NCBI RefSeq assembly: GCF_000307875.1
Contig: NZ_AJLS01000123.1
Coordinates: 1-64,000 of the forward strand
Reading direction: 5' to 3'
Source: Neobacillus bataviensis LMG 21833
Lineage (GTDB): Bacteria > Bacillota > Bacilli > Bacillales > Cytobacillaceae
Length of the DNA: 64,000 nucleotides
Shown: piece by piece, positions 56,454 to 64,000 of the stretch
Layout: every line of letters starts with the position of its first letter
How positions within the stretch are numbered: the first letter of the stretch is position 1
Program-made: the position numbers and the translations under genes
The notes under the pieces: model-generated
What the model saw: the letters and a program-made list of their open reading frames with translations, nothing else
Database searches by the model: none
Told to the model about the DNA's origin: nothing

Positions 56454-57722
56454 TTATGGGAGTTTTTCTTCATAGAAATCATACCCGCCAACATTTTTGA
56501 TCCAAAGCTTTGCATTTTCCCCGTTTTGGTCGGCAATCCACAGGTCTCTTTGTAAATCAACTAGGTCAGTGAATCTCAGCCATGTTAATTTTTTCGCTGA
56601 GGAGATATAAATCGGATCGTAATCACCGTAGTCCTTAGGGGGATGGGTAATTTGTTTTTGCTTTTGTTCGCCGATTTTGATTAAAAATAATGAAGGGTCT
56701 GGCCGCTTCTTGGCGTCATTAGACCATTCGCTTTCTTTTACTCTTGAAACAACTAAAGAATGATCATCCAACCAAGCAAATCCAAGTTCAGCGAACTTTG
56801 GTGGAGTAAGGTTAATCGATTTAAATGCGGGAAGTTCGGTTACCTTCATGTCCTTATCTTTAAATCCAAAGACGATTCTGCCCCCGCCGGCAATATAGCC
56901 TAAACGATTCTTATGGAATGCCCATTTTACAATAGAGTCCCCATTCATATCATCAATTACTTCGAAGTTCTGACCATCAGACGAAATAACACAGACAAAA
57001 TCGCTATCCATTGACCACGACGCGGTTGGACTGACAACAAATGAGATCCATTTCCCATCAGAGGAAAATTGGAATTTATTTACATCAATTGCCAAGAGGC
57101 TGATATTCCCTTTCTTCAATTCACTTGGAATGGTAAAAAGCTTTTTTACATTCTTGGTAAGACTGGTGATTTTGGATAAATCCTTTTCAAGACCTATTTG
57201 GAAAAGAACCGGATTTGTCCAGCCATCAGGTCTTAGTGACGCACTAGAGGCTGTTATGAATGAACGGCCATCGGGGTACCAGTTATAATCACCGACACCT
57301 AACGCGATATTATAAAAGTTTTCAAGGTTTGATACATTAAGGACACCCCCGCTTTTAAACGCTAGAATATTCTCAACGGGCGACCATCTAGGGTTGTTCC
57401 CATCCAGTGTAATTTGTTTGTGCTGTTTCATTTCCAGATTGTACACCCATATTTCTGTCTGAGCCTCCATGCTCAGATTAAGTTTCTTTTTTGCTTCAAC
57501 TTGATAAGCAATCCATTTTCCGTCGGGTGACCATTGGGGAGGATAATCGTACTTACCTGGCTCCTTTGTGATTTTTTCTTCCTTGCCATTTATTTTTGTC
57601 CAGAGAAAGCCATCTCTCACAAACGCAGCCTTTACACTATTAACATTAACGGGTTCCGCATTTGCTAAGCCAGTAGGCAGTAATAATAGAAAAATCAATA
57701 ATAAACAAAGCTGTTTTTTCAT
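56454..57722 (-). CDS. Secreted TolB-like beta-propeller protein
   Basis: The 422-aa protein has a signal peptide (MKKQLCLLLIFLLLLPTG, likely cut after ANA) and repeated WSPDGKWIAYQ / NNPRWSP / FSSDGKWISF motifs typical of TolB/WD40-like propellers. No lipobox or enzymatic motif is seen. It probably acts outside the cell or in the wall space as a binding module; the partner is unknown. AGGTGAAAGG precedes the ATG. Confidence 0.8.
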   Translation of the reverse strand: MKKQLCLLLIFLLLLPTGLANAEPVNVNSVKAAFVRDGFLWTKINGKEEKITKEPGKYDYPPQWSPDGKWIAYQVEAKKKLNLSMEAQTEIWVYNLEMKQHKQITLDGNNPRWSPVENILAFKSGGVLNVSNLENFYNIALGVGDYNWYPDGRSFITASSASLRPDGWTNPVLFQIGLEKDLSKITSLTKNVKKLFTIPSELKKGNISLLAIDVNKFQFSSDGKWISFVVSPTASWSMDSDFVCVISSDGQNFEVIDDMNGDSIVKWAFHKNRLGYIAGGGRIVFGFKDKDMKVTELPAFKSINLTPPKFAELGFAWLDDHSLVVSRVKESEWSNDAKKRPDPSLFLIKIGEQKQKQITHPPKDYGDYDPIYISSAKKLTWLRFTDLVDLQRDLWIADQNGENAKLWIKNVGGYDFYEEKLP

Positions 57723-57893
57723 CCTTTCACCTCATTAGAAGACCTTCAATTATTTTCCTCAAGAAAGTGTTAAATATGAGTAAATGGAGATTTTTTTAAA
57801 ACAATGTAATCTTTTTGAAAAAATAAGTAACCGGGTATAACAATGGGTACTATAAAACCTAAATAGGTTTTAGGATATAAAGGGGGAAAATTC

Positions 57894-58703
57894 ATGAAAC
57901 TTACACATGAGCAGGCTATTGAATTACATGGATTTAATAACCTGACGAAGTCGTTAAGCTTTAATATGTATGACATTTGTTTTACAAGAACGCGAGAAGA
58001 ACGGGAAGCCTATTTAAACTATATTGATGAAGAATACAGTGGGGAAAGACTGCAGAAAATATTGACACATGTTTCTGATATAATTGGTGCCCATGTCTTA
58101 AATGTGGCAAGTCAGGATTTTGAACCGGCGGGAGCGAGTGTCACTTTGTTGGTATCAGAGGGGCCGGTTGCCAATGCTCCATCGGAATCCTTTGAAGAAT
58201 CCCCTGGGCCGCTCCCGGAATCGGTAGTGATGCAGTTAGATAAAAGTCATATCACCGTTCATACATACCCGGAATTTCACCCTGATGAAGGAATTAGTAC
58301 ATTTAGAGCTGATATCGATGTTTCAACGTGCGGAGAAATTTCGCCGCTTAAGGCACTTCATTATTTAATCCGGGCGTTTGAGACCGATGTTATGACAATT
58401 GATTATCGTGTTCGCGGTTTTACAAGGGATAAAACTGGCCACAAGTTATTTATTGACCACGAAATCAACTCGATTCAGAATTACATCCCTGAAGATGTCG
58501 GCGAATTATTCGATATGATTGACGTCAATGTCTATCAGGAGCATATTTTCCACACAAAATGTAAGCTGCGCGAATTTGATTTAAATAACTATTTGTTCGG
58601 CTATACGAAAGAAAAGCTGACACCTGATGAACATATTGAAATTACCGAAAGATTAAAGATTGAGATGGATGAAATCTTTTATGGGAAAAATATTATCACA
58701 TGA
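57894..58703 (+). CDS. speD: S-adenosylmethionine decarboxylase proenzyme SpeD (long, E. coli type)
   Basis: SpeD makes decarboxylated SAM, the aminopropyl donor for spermidine. It is a self-processing pyruvoyl enzyme; cleavage is expected between Lys117 and Ser118 in LDKSHI, and Cys146 lies in [14 protein letters not shown]. At 269 aa it aligns by eye along its whole length with the E. coli enzyme ([37 protein letters not shown]), not with the 126-aa form of B. subtilis. AAAGGGGG precedes the ATG. It has its own terminator. Confidence 0.93.
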   Translation: MKLTHEQAIELHGFNNLTKSLSFNMYDICFTRTREEREAYLNYIDEEYSGERLQKILTHVSDIIGAHVLNVASQDFEPAGASVTLLVSEGPVANAPSESFEESPGPLPESVVMQLDKSHITVHTYPEFHPDEGISTFRADIDVSTCGEISPLKALHYLIRAFETDVMTIDYRVRGFTRDKTGHKLFIDHEINSIQNYIPEDVGELFDMIDVNVYQEHIFHTKCKLREFDLNNYLFGYTKEKLTPDEHIEITERLKIEMDEIFYGKNIIT

Positions 58704-58705
58704 AG

Positions 58706-58732
58706 AAGAGCGCGGTTTCCGCGCTCTTTTTT
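58706..58732 (+). terminator. Terminator after speD
   Basis: A 10-bp GC-rich stem (AAGAGCGCGG at 58706-58715, CCGCGCTCTT at 58719-58728) with a 3-nt loop is followed by Ts. Confidence 0.85.
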
Positions 58733-58743
58733 CCTAGGTAAGA

Positions 58744-59487
58744 TTATCCTAGCAAATGATGCAGCATTCTATTTTTATCATCAAAAAATTGCTTCATAAT
58801 CAGATAATGATTCGTTTCTTCAAGTTTGCACTCTCTAATTCCTTCTTCGCTGAATTCGAAGATTTTTGCATCCGGATACGCCATGATGATTGGTGAATGG
58901 GTTGCGATGATAAATTGTGAGTTTTCGTTAACCAAGTCATGAATCCTTGTCAGCATCGACATTTGCCGGAGCGGCGACAGGGCAGCTTCTGGTTCATCTA
59001 AAATATAGAGTCCATTTCCTCTAAAGCGATGAAGAAACGTGGCAAAGAAGGCTTCGCCGTGCGATTGTTCATGCAAGGAGACACCGCCAAAGGAATCAAT
59101 GATTGGCCGGCCTCCGACTTGCCTATCTAATTCCTCAATATTAGATGCCACATTATAAAAGCTTTCCGCCCGCAAGAAAAATCCATCCTGCGGTTTTTCA
59201 ATGCCTTTGATCAATTGGAGATAGTCACTAAGTGGCGAATGGGAGTCATAGGTGGAAAAGTTAAAATTAAATGAACCACCTTCAGGATTGAATCCTAAGG
59301 CAACCGCAATCCCCTCAAGTAGAGTGGATTTACCCATTCCATTTTCACCGATGAGAAAAGTTACATTTGGGTGAAAAGCAAGCCCGTCTAATGTCTTCAA
59401 GCTGGGAAGGTTAAAAGGATATTTTTTAAAAGAAGGGATTTCATCCCTCTTCAATAGCATACTTCTTATATATTGAGTGGATAACAT
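58744..59487 (-). CDS. Orphan AAA/ABC-type ATPase
   Basis: The 247-aa protein has Walker A GENGMGKST, an ABC-like signature LHEQSHGEAF, Walker B GLYILDEPEAAL and a switch histidine IIATHSP. It has no membrane partner next to it and resembles the AAA_21/SMC-like single-domain ATPases of unknown role found across bacteria. A short insertion replaces the helical domain of transport ATPases. Some relatives belong to defence systems, but no nuclease or other effector lies beside this gene, so I call no function. Confidence 0.78.
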   Translation of the reverse strand: MLSTQYIRSMLLKRDEIPSFKKYPFNLPSLKTLDGLAFHPNVTFLIGENGMGKSTLLEGIAVALGFNPEGGSFNFNFSTYDSHSPLSDYLQLIKGIEKPQDGFFLRAESFYNVASNIEELDRQVGGRPIIDSFGGVSLHEQSHGEAFFATFLHRFRGNGLYILDEPEAALSPLRQMSMLTRIHDLVNENSQFIIATHSPIIMAYPDAKIFEFSEEGIRECKLEETNHYLIMKQFFDDKNRMLHHLLG

Positions 59488-59626
59488 GAAAACTACCTCA
59501 CTAATTTTTTCTTATTGTACCATATGGAACTTTTTCCAAAAAGCATCGGGCGGGAAGTTAAATGTAGAAGCATAAATTGATAGCCTTTCCCATACATTGG
59601 AAGTGATATGGGATGGGGGGATGTCT

Positions 59627-60055
59627 ATGCAATTTTACTATGGGCCGCAAATGCCGCTAAGAATATTGGATGAAGCAGAATTTTGGAAGCACCAAGAAGA
59701 GGAACACACGGTTGTTATTCGGGAGCTGGTGTCAGGGCTAGAGCCAGAATTTGTGGATGCCTTGAAAAAGTGGGAACAAGCTCTTGGGGAAACGCATAAG
59801 CAGGTTGTCAGTTTCATTGAATCTGTGATTCGTTCTGGTTCTCAGGTATCGGATCAATTGTATCAGCAAGTGCTCCAGCTGGTTTCCTATTGCTTAGAGC
59901 AGAGTGAATCTTTTATTCAACTATGTGAGCAAATCAAAACACATAGCCAAGCGGTTAGCAGCAATCATACCGCTAAAGTAGTTTTAAATCATATCATTCG
60001 CGAATCCGAGTACTTTGTCGGGATTGCCCGTGCACTGCTGTCTAGCGGTCAATAA
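59627..60055 (+). CDS. DUF2935-like helical protein
   Basis: The 142-aa product is all-helical with scattered His/Glu residues (FWKHQEEEHTVVIREL, then HIIRESEYFVGIARALL), the pattern of DUF2935 proteins, which are ferritin-like metal-binding bundles usually with two such halves. Only one half is present here. The ATG at 59627 follows GGGGGG; the frame is open to 59597. Function unknown. Confidence 0.65.
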   Translation: MQFYYGPQMPLRILDEAEFWKHQEEEHTVVIRELVSGLEPEFVDALKKWEQALGETHKQVVSFIESVIRSGSQVSDQLYQQVLQLVSYCLEQSESFIQLCEQIKTHSQAVSSNHTAKVVLNHIIRESEYFVGIARALLSSGQ

Positions 60056-60080
60056 TTTTGAATGAAAAATGATATTTTGG

Positions 60081-60117
60081 GTGACTTTACTTAATGTGCA
60101 GAGTCACTTTTTTTTTC
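60081..60117 (+). terminator. Terminator after the DUF2935-like gene
   Basis: GTGACT (60081-60086) pairs with AGTCAC (60102-60107), followed by nine Ts. The stem is short, the loop is 15 nt. Confidence 0.65.
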
Positions 60118-60119
60118 GC

Positions 60120-60149
60120 TTGACATGAAACCAAAAGGTGTTATATTAT
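60120..60149 (+). promoter_or_regulatory. Promoter of the SRPBCC-ArsR operon
   Basis: A perfect TTGACA (60120-60125) is followed by TATTAT (60144-60149) at 18 bp or TATATT (60142-60147) at 16 bp. A GAAACC...GGT partial operator lies in the spacer. Confidence 0.75.
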
Positions 60150-60157
60150 TTTAAAGG

Positions 60158-60173
60158 GAAACCAATTGGTTTC
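60158..60173. promoter_or_regulatory. Operator palindrome of the SRPBCC-ArsR operon
   Basis: GAAACCAATTGGTTTC is a perfect 16-bp palindrome immediately downstream of the -10. A degenerate copy (GAAACCAAAAGG at 60127-60138) lies 31 bp upstream within the promoter spacer. Binding by the ArsR-type protein encoded in the operon would block transcription. Confidence 0.7.
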
Positions 60174-60204
60174 GTAATTAATAAAATTTAGAGGAGCAAT
60201 CATT

Positions 60205-60627
60205 ATGGAAAATCAAACACAAACATTAGAAGATATTCGATACACCCTAGTATACAATGCACCAATTTCGAAGGTATGGAATGCTGTAGCAACCTCAGAA
60301 GGGTTAACAGCTTGGTTTATGCCAAATGATATGGAGCCTGTTGAAGGTCATGAATTTCACCTAAATGCCGGTCAATTTGGAATGTCTCCATGTAAGGTAA
60401 CGAAAGTCGACCCGCCTAACAGCCTATCGTTTAATTGGGGGAAAGATTGGACACTTACATTTGAATTAAAAGAAGTGGATGGCAAAACAGAGTTTACTCT
60501 TATTCATGGCGGCTGGGATGCTAATAAAGTTACTGAGTTTGGTGCGCCACATACGCCGATTCGCGATAATATGAACCAGGGATGGGCAGGTCTTGTGAAA
60601 AAATTACAATCATATGTTGAGGCGTAA
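60205..60627 (+). CDS. SRPBCC/AHSA1 domain protein
   Basis: The 140-aa protein has the START-like fold of the AHSA1 family (VYNAPISKVWNAVATSEGLTAWFMP at the N-terminus, LIHGGWDAN, then GWAGLVKKLQSYVEA). Such proteins bind hydrophobic ligands and are commonly paired with ArsR regulators. AGAGGAG precedes the ATG. The regulator gene starts on the base after its stop codon. Confidence 0.85.
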   Translation: MENQTQTLEDIRYTLVYNAPISKVWNAVATSEGLTAWFMPNDMEPVEGHEFHLNAGQFGMSPCKVTKVDPPNSLSFNWGKDWTLTFELKEVDGKTEFTLIHGGWDANKVTEFGAPHTPIRDNMNQGWAGLVKKLQSYVEA

Positions 60628-60960
60628 ATGGCCGCATCATCAGCTAGTCATGATGTCTTTCAAGCCATCGCTGATCCAACAAGACGAAAACTGTTGAAAC
60701 TTCTGAGCAAGGAAGAGATGCCTGTAACCGCAATTAGTGGACATTTTCCGATGAGCCGAACTGCTGTGTCCAAGCATTTGCGCGTTTTAGCAGATGCTGG
60801 GCTGGTAAAGGAGCGGAAAGTGGGCAGGGAAACAAGGTACAAGCTCGAGCCGGAACCACTTGTTGAATTAAAAGATTGGCTTCAGTATTTTGAACTATTT
60901 TGGGAAAATAAGCTGACTGCACTTAGGCTGTTTGTGGAGTCGGATGAGCAAGATGGATAG
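60628..60960 (+). CDS. ArsR family transcriptional regulator
   Basis: The 110-aa protein is a winged helix (ADPTRRKLLKLLSKEEMPVTAI, recognition helix MSRTAVSKHLRVLADAGLV, wing ERKVGRETRYKLEPE). It lacks the CVC metal-binding motif of arsenic sensors, so it probably senses another signal, perhaps via the SRPBCC partner. The ATG directly follows the stop of the upstream gene. The palindrome in the operon promoter is its likely operator. Confidence 0.88.
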   Translation: MAASSASHDVFQAIADPTRRKLLKLLSKEEMPVTAISGHFPMSRTAVSKHLRVLADAGLVKERKVGRETRYKLEPEPLVELKDWLQYFELFWENKLTALRLFVESDEQDG

Positions 60961-60967
60961 TTACCAG

Positions 60968-60992
60968 AGCCAGGCTACTCGCCTGGCTTTTT
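60968..60992 (+). terminator. Terminator after arsR
   Basis: AGCCAGGC (60968-60975) and GCCTGGCT (60981-60988) form a perfect 8-bp stem followed by Ts. Confidence 0.82.
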
Positions 60993-61085
60993 AGCTGTTT
61001 AAAAGGGTGTTCAAGAAGGGTTCACGGGTAAAATAGGGAAAGTGACGAGTAAATCGTGAAAACAAAAAAGGAATTAAAACCAAAA

Positions 61086-61112
61086 TGAAAAAGACCAGCA
61101 AATCGCTGGCCT
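61086..61112 (-). terminator. Terminator of the amino-acid permease gene
   Basis: CCAGC and GCTGG (61095-61099, 61105-61109) form a short GC stem with the T-run on the minus strand. Confidence 0.6.
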
Positions 61113-61113
61113 T

Positions 61114-62469
61114 TTATGCAGGAATCTCTCTAACCCCAGTTTTCTTATTAACAAACGAAAGAATGATAAGAATTCCAATAGTTACAACACAAACAGAGGA
61201 ACCAATCACATTATTTGGATTTAACAAAAATCCAATAAAGATAATGCTTAACGAAACAATCGCAAAAATGGTCGTAAAAGGGAACCATTTAACTTTAAAT
61301 GCTGGTTGATTTTTATAAAGCGGTCGCAGCTTTAATTGAGCGGCACAAATGCTGATCCAAATGATCATGACCGTAAAACCTGGGATGGTCATGAGGTAGC
61401 TGATGACCTGGCTCGGTGTTAGGTAGGCTAAGTAAACACCTGCTACAATACAGACACTCGTAATCATAATCCCCGTTAACGGAATCCCCTTATTAGACAA
61501 TTTTGCTAACCCCTTTGGAGCCACACCACTTTGTGCCATCGAAAATAGCGTTCTTGATGTGGCATAAATTCCGGAATTGGCAGCAGAGAGAACCGCTGTC
61601 AACAGGACAAAATTCATGATATGTGCTGCTCCAGGCAACCCTGTACTGCTGAACACCTGTACGAAAGGACTGTCTGCCCCTGTCACTTTGTCCCAAGGCA
61701 TCATGCCGCAGATGATCAGGATTGGAAAAATATAAAAAATGATAACGCGCCAAACGGCACCTTTAATGATTTTCGGCAAAACTCGCTCGGCATCTTTTGT
61801 TTCGGTTACAGCAACCCCGATTAATTCAGCGCCGCCATAGGAAAACATTACAACTAAAAACGCGCTAAATGTTCCCCCCAGTCCGTGTGGGAAAAAGCCG
61901 CCATGTGCGGTGTAGTTCGAAAATGGATCCTCTATCGTACTAGGGATCATTCCAAAAAGTAGAAAGCAGCCTAATATAATAAAAGCAACCAAGGCAATAA
62001 TCTTGATTCCCGCAAACCAAAACTCAAGTTCCCCGTAATATTTCACTTGAAATAAATTGATGCCTACGATGACGACGGCACAGAGAAAACTTAGAAGCCA
62101 TAATGGGATTGAAGGAAACCAGAATTGCAAAAAACTACCTGCTGCTAATAATTCAACAACTGTTACGATAATCCAATTGATCCAGTAAAGCCATCCGACC
62201 AGAAAGGATACCTGGAAGCCAAAAGCTTTATTGACGAGATGCTGCACATTCATATTGGGAAAAGCCAAGGCCATTTCCCCTAATGCAGCCATAATAATAA
62301 ATAACAATAGCCCGCCAATTAAATAGGCTACAATAACACTTGGCCCAGCAATACTTAACGTATCTGAGCTCCCTTTAAAAATTCCCGTTCCTATCATACC
62401 CGCTAAAGCAATGAACTGCACATGCCTCGGCAATAGCCCTTTTTTTAAGTCCTGATGATTATTCTCCAT
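61114..62469 (-). CDS. APC family amino-acid permease
   Basis: The 451-aa protein has about 12 membrane helices and the amino-acid transporter signature (GMIGTGIFKGSSDTLSIAGPS in helix 1, then ALGEMALAFP). The relatives are GABA, lysine or branched-chain permeases of the AAT family; the substrate is not clear. GTAGGGA precedes the ATG. A SigA promoter with a downstream imperfect palindrome lies in the leader. Confidence 0.88.
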   Translation of the reverse strand: MENNHQDLKKGLLPRHVQFIALAGMIGTGIFKGSSDTLSIAGPSVIVAYLIGGLLLFIIMAALGEMALAFPNMNVQHLVNKAFGFQVSFLVGWLYWINWIIVTVVELLAAGSFLQFWFPSIPLWLLSFLCAVVIVGINLFQVKYYGELEFWFAGIKIIALVAFIILGCFLLFGMIPSTIEDPFSNYTAHGGFFPHGLGGTFSAFLVVMFSYGGAELIGVAVTETKDAERVLPKIIKGAVWRVIIFYIFPILIICGMMPWDKVTGADSPFVQVFSSTGLPGAAHIMNFVLLTAVLSAANSGIYATSRTLFSMAQSGVAPKGLAKLSNKGIPLTGIMITSVCIVAGVYLAYLTPSQVISYLMTIPGFTVMIIWISICAAQLKLRPLYKNQPAFKVKWFPFTTIFAIVSLSIIFIGFLLNPNNVIGSSVCVVTIGILIILSFVNKKTGVREIPA

Positions 62470-62495
62470 GATGTCCCTACCTACTTTTCTATCTC

Positions 62496-62521
62496 ACTTA
62501 GACGCTTTTAAGCGCTAAAGT
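62496..62521. promoter_or_regulatory. Imperfect palindrome in the permease leader
   Basis: ACTT...CGCTT and AAGCG...AAGT form a 26-bp imperfect palindrome around a central TT. It starts a few bases downstream of the predicted transcription start, a typical repressor position. Confidence 0.4.
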
Positions 62522-62532
62522 ATTTTTATACT

Positions 62533-62560
62533 AATATATCATATTTTTCGAAACTGTCAA
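62533..62560 (-). promoter_or_regulatory. SigA promoter of the amino-acid permease gene
   Basis: On the minus strand TTGACA (62555-62560) is followed after 16 bp by TATATT (62533-62538) with a TGn extension. Confidence 0.72.
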
Positions 62561-62661
62561 TGAGGTTAATTGGTTCTGAACGATGTAAAATATTTTTTTT
62601 GCCTGAAGGAAACTTTATTGGGGGTGGGGAATAAACTAGTTTAAAAGAGGAGATGATTTTC

Positions 62662-62790
62662 ATGATCGCAACGCCTCGAATGCAGCGGAGGATTATCATT
62701 TATACGTTTGTTTTTAAAAAGCTCGGAATTCTAACCCAACAAGAATATAAGCAAATCACTAACTTTGCTCCCTTACAAGAGAAACGGTAA
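62662..62790 (+). CDS. Small protein, 42 aa, unknown
   Basis: The frame encodes MIATPRMQRRIIIYTFVFKK followed by LGILTQQEYKQITNF. AAAGAGGAGATG lies upstream and a terminator follows, which argues that it is real. The product is basic with a hydrophobic N-terminal half. The family is not recognised. Confidence 0.55.
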   Translation: MIATPRMQRRIIIYTFVFKKLGILTQQEYKQITNFAPLQEKR

Positions 62791-62804
62791 TGTTCAGAAA
62801 AATA

Positions 62805-62840
62805 AAAAGCACGCGCTAAAATAGATCGCGCGTGCTTTTC
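62805..62840. terminator. Bidirectional terminator between the 42-aa gene and ytzE
   Basis: A 12-bp perfect GC-rich stem (AAAAGCACGCGC at 62805-62816, GCGCGTGCTTTT at 62828-62839) has an 11-nt loop with A- and T-runs outside. Confidence 0.85.
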
Positions 62841-62867
62841 TATGCTTAAATCACTACTATTTTTGTG

Positions 62868-63089
62868 TTAAGATGACATCTTCACTTTCTTTTGTGTTGT
62901 CGTCCATTTTCCGCGGCTTGGGCTTATGACCAAGTCATTATAGGCTAAGACATTTAAATCTCGTTGTATGGTGCGAGGAGTGATACCAAATTCCTCTACA
63001 AGTTCCTGCGTTGTGACTGTGCCGTTATTGCGAATAAACATGTAGATACATTTGATGCGGTTTAACATCCGGTTAGTTGAAGGTTTCAA
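62868..63089 (-). CDS. ytzE: DeoR-type HTH protein YtzE
   Basis: This 73-aa protein is only the winged-helix part of a DeoR regulator (MFIRNNGTVTTQELVEEFGI, then TPRTIQRDLNVLAYNDLV) with no ligand-binding domain, as in B. subtilis YtzE next to pepV. I start at the TTG at 63089 (MKPSTNRMLNRIK) behind AGGGAGTGG. The frame is open to 63353, but the extra 88 residues are Cys/His/Tyr-rich without regular structure and look non-coding. Confidence 0.82.
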   Translation of the reverse strand: MKPSTNRMLNRIKCIYMFIRNNGTVTTQELVEEFGITPRTIQRDLNVLAYNDLVISPSRGKWTTTQKKVKMSS

Positions 63090-63512
63090 AGAACCACTCC
63101 CTATCCTAAATTCAAACCTATGGCTTAATCCATCTACCGACAGCCTATTTGAAGAATACTCTTCAAGAATATGTAGTTTCTTTTCCGCGCAGCCATCTCC
63201 TTTTTTATGGATGGGTTGAAGTGAGCACTTAGATGTCATACATCTAACCTTATTGTACCCATAATATCTGAAAATTTCTACCACAATAGAAAAGTTTACA
63301 AAATAATCTTCCAAATTTCTGTGAATTATTCGGATTATGGCCTCCTTTATCATTCTCTTACTATAGGTTATGGCTTTAGGTGTTTGATTTATGATGAATT
63401 ATTTGAATTTTTAATTAAAATATGAAATACTTCGATATTAACGCAAAATTGCTAAGATAATTTCAGAAATGATATTGTAATGGAAGTACAAACATATAGG
63501 AGGTACACGTAA
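63090..63512. other. Intergenic region between ytzE and pepV
   Basis: About 420 bases between divergent genes. It contains the perfect inverted repeat TTAGATGT-CAT-ACATCTAA (63229-63247), an operator-like site, and an AT-rich pepV promoter region with TTGCTA (63449-63454) and TATTGT at 18 bp. I see no gene in it. Confidence 0.5.
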
Positions 63513-64000
63513 TTGACTGAGATTAATTGGATGAGCGAAGTTGAAAAGAGAAAAGCAGACTTAATTAAGGACACGCAAGGATTATTACATATTAAAAGTC
63601 TTTTAGATGAGGAACATACCTCCCCTGAGGCACCGCTTGGACAAGGGGTGAAGGAGGCACTAGATTACCTGCTCCACCTCGGTGAAAAGGATGGATTCAC
63701 TCCGAAAAATGTCGGCAATCTCGCTGGTCACCTCGAGTTTGGTGAAGGAAAAGAACTGCTGGGAATCCTGTGCCATGTGGACGTCGTGCCGGAAGGGGAT
63801 GGCTGGACAAGTGATCCGTTTGGAGCGGAAATTCGCGATGGAAAAATTTATGCCCGCGGTGCGCTTGATGATAAGGGGCCGACAATGGCCGCATATTATG
63901 CAATGAAAATTGTCAAAGAACTTGGTCTGCCGCTTAAAAAACGTGTTCGCATGATTATTGGAACTGATGAAGAAAGCAATTGGCGCTGTGTCAAGCATTA
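63513..64000 (+). CDS. pepV: Dipeptidase PepV (M20 family), 5' part
   Basis: The gene is cut by the window end; about 162 residues are visible. It is a dinuclear zinc aminopeptidase of the M20 family that cleaves dipeptides. The first metal histidine is in GILCHVDVVPEGDGW, the bridging aspartate in YARGALDDKGPTMAA and the catalytic glutamate region in IGTDEESNW. The start is TTG at 63513 with AGGAGG nine bases upstream. By position it equals B. subtilis YtjP. Confidence 0.92.
   Translation, partial: MTEINWMSEVEKRKADLIKDTQGLLHIKSLLDEEHTSPEAPLGQGVKEALDYLLHLGEKDGFTPKNVGNLAGHLEFGEGKELLGILCHVDVVPEGDGWTSDPFGAEIRDGKIYARGALDDKGPTMAAYYAMKIVKELGLPLKKRVRMIIGTDEESNWRCVKH

Noticed and set aside
63090..63353. 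88-residue N-terminal extension of the ytzE frame
   Set aside because: The extension lacks structure and conservation; YtzE proteins begin MKPSTNRML, matching the TTG start behind AGGGAGTGG.
1..64000. tRNA or rRNA genes, prophage or insertion sequence
   Set aside because: I recognised no tRNA or rRNA gene, transposase, integrase or phage structural gene on reading both strands.

Overview
The window is chromosomal DNA from a low-GC, spore-forming member of the Bacillaceae. Supporting evidence: strong AGGAGG-type ribosome binding sites with frequent TTG/GTG starts, a tricistronic gerA-type germination operon, cse60, an S-box leader on metK, a T-box leader on leuS, and a gene order that largely follows the Bacillus subtilis 'yt' region (men cluster, luxS/yidD, ytkD, ytlACD, ytmAB, pckA, metK, asnB, ytoA, ytpAB, ytqAB, ytzC, yttB, leuS, ytfP, ytgP, pepV). 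The NrfHA nitrite-ammonifying module is known from Neobacillus-type soil bacilli, so a Neobacillus-like organism is a reasonable inference; no rRNA is present to test this.

Layout. 1-8.4 kb: glgBCDAP glycogen operon, all genes overlapping or closely spaced. 8.4-17.3 kb: menaquinone biosynthesis, with menA divergent from menF-menD-menH-menB, then menE-menC after a terminator and a tandem hairpin repeat. 17.3-20.7 kb: small genes (DUF1540), an orphan Zur-type zinc-binding lipoprotein, beta-carbonic anhydrase, yidD, luxS. 20.9-27.2 kb: Nudix hydrolase, an ABC importer (ytlA-ytlC-ytlD), ytmA, ytmB and an ECF sigma/anti-sigma pair. 27.2-37.6 kb: pckA, SAM-riboswitch-metK, asnB, gamma-carbonic anhydrase-like protein, ytpA-ytpB (sesquarterpene/bacilysocin), ytqA-ytqB (tRNA wobble uridine modification) and small genes. 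37.8-40.9 kb: an accessory respiratory operon, an unknown secreted/membrane protein plus nrfH-nrfA, preceded by two perfect Fnr-type palindromes. 41-45.6 kb: MFS transporter, T-box-leuS, rhodanese. 45.7-47.4 kb: a three-gene operon of a membrane-anchored Gln/Asn/Gly-rich protein, ApbE flavin transferase and a ferric-reductase-like haem b membrane protein. 47.5-52.1 kb: cse60, ytfP, ytgP, an RsuA-family synthase and a chimeric pseudogene. 52.1-55.8 kb: gerA-B-C operon. 55.9-64 kb: PerR-controlled dps, a TolB-like secreted protein, an E. coli-type speD, an orphan AAA ATPase, an SRPBCC-ArsR operon with its operator, an amino-acid permease, ytzE and the start of pepV.

Functional themes. The men genes supply menaquinone, which NrfH would oxidise to drive nitrite reduction to ammonium by NrfA under Fnr control. 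Methionine/SAM metabolism recurs (SAM riboswitch-metK, luxS, speD). Metal and redox control appear as clean operators (Zur, PerR, Fnr). The most unusual locus is the ApbE operon: the last seven residues of its small anchored protein resemble an ApbE flavinylation motif, suggesting a minimal extracytosolic flavin electron-transfer system. Functions are inferred from sequence recognition by eye; no database search was run.
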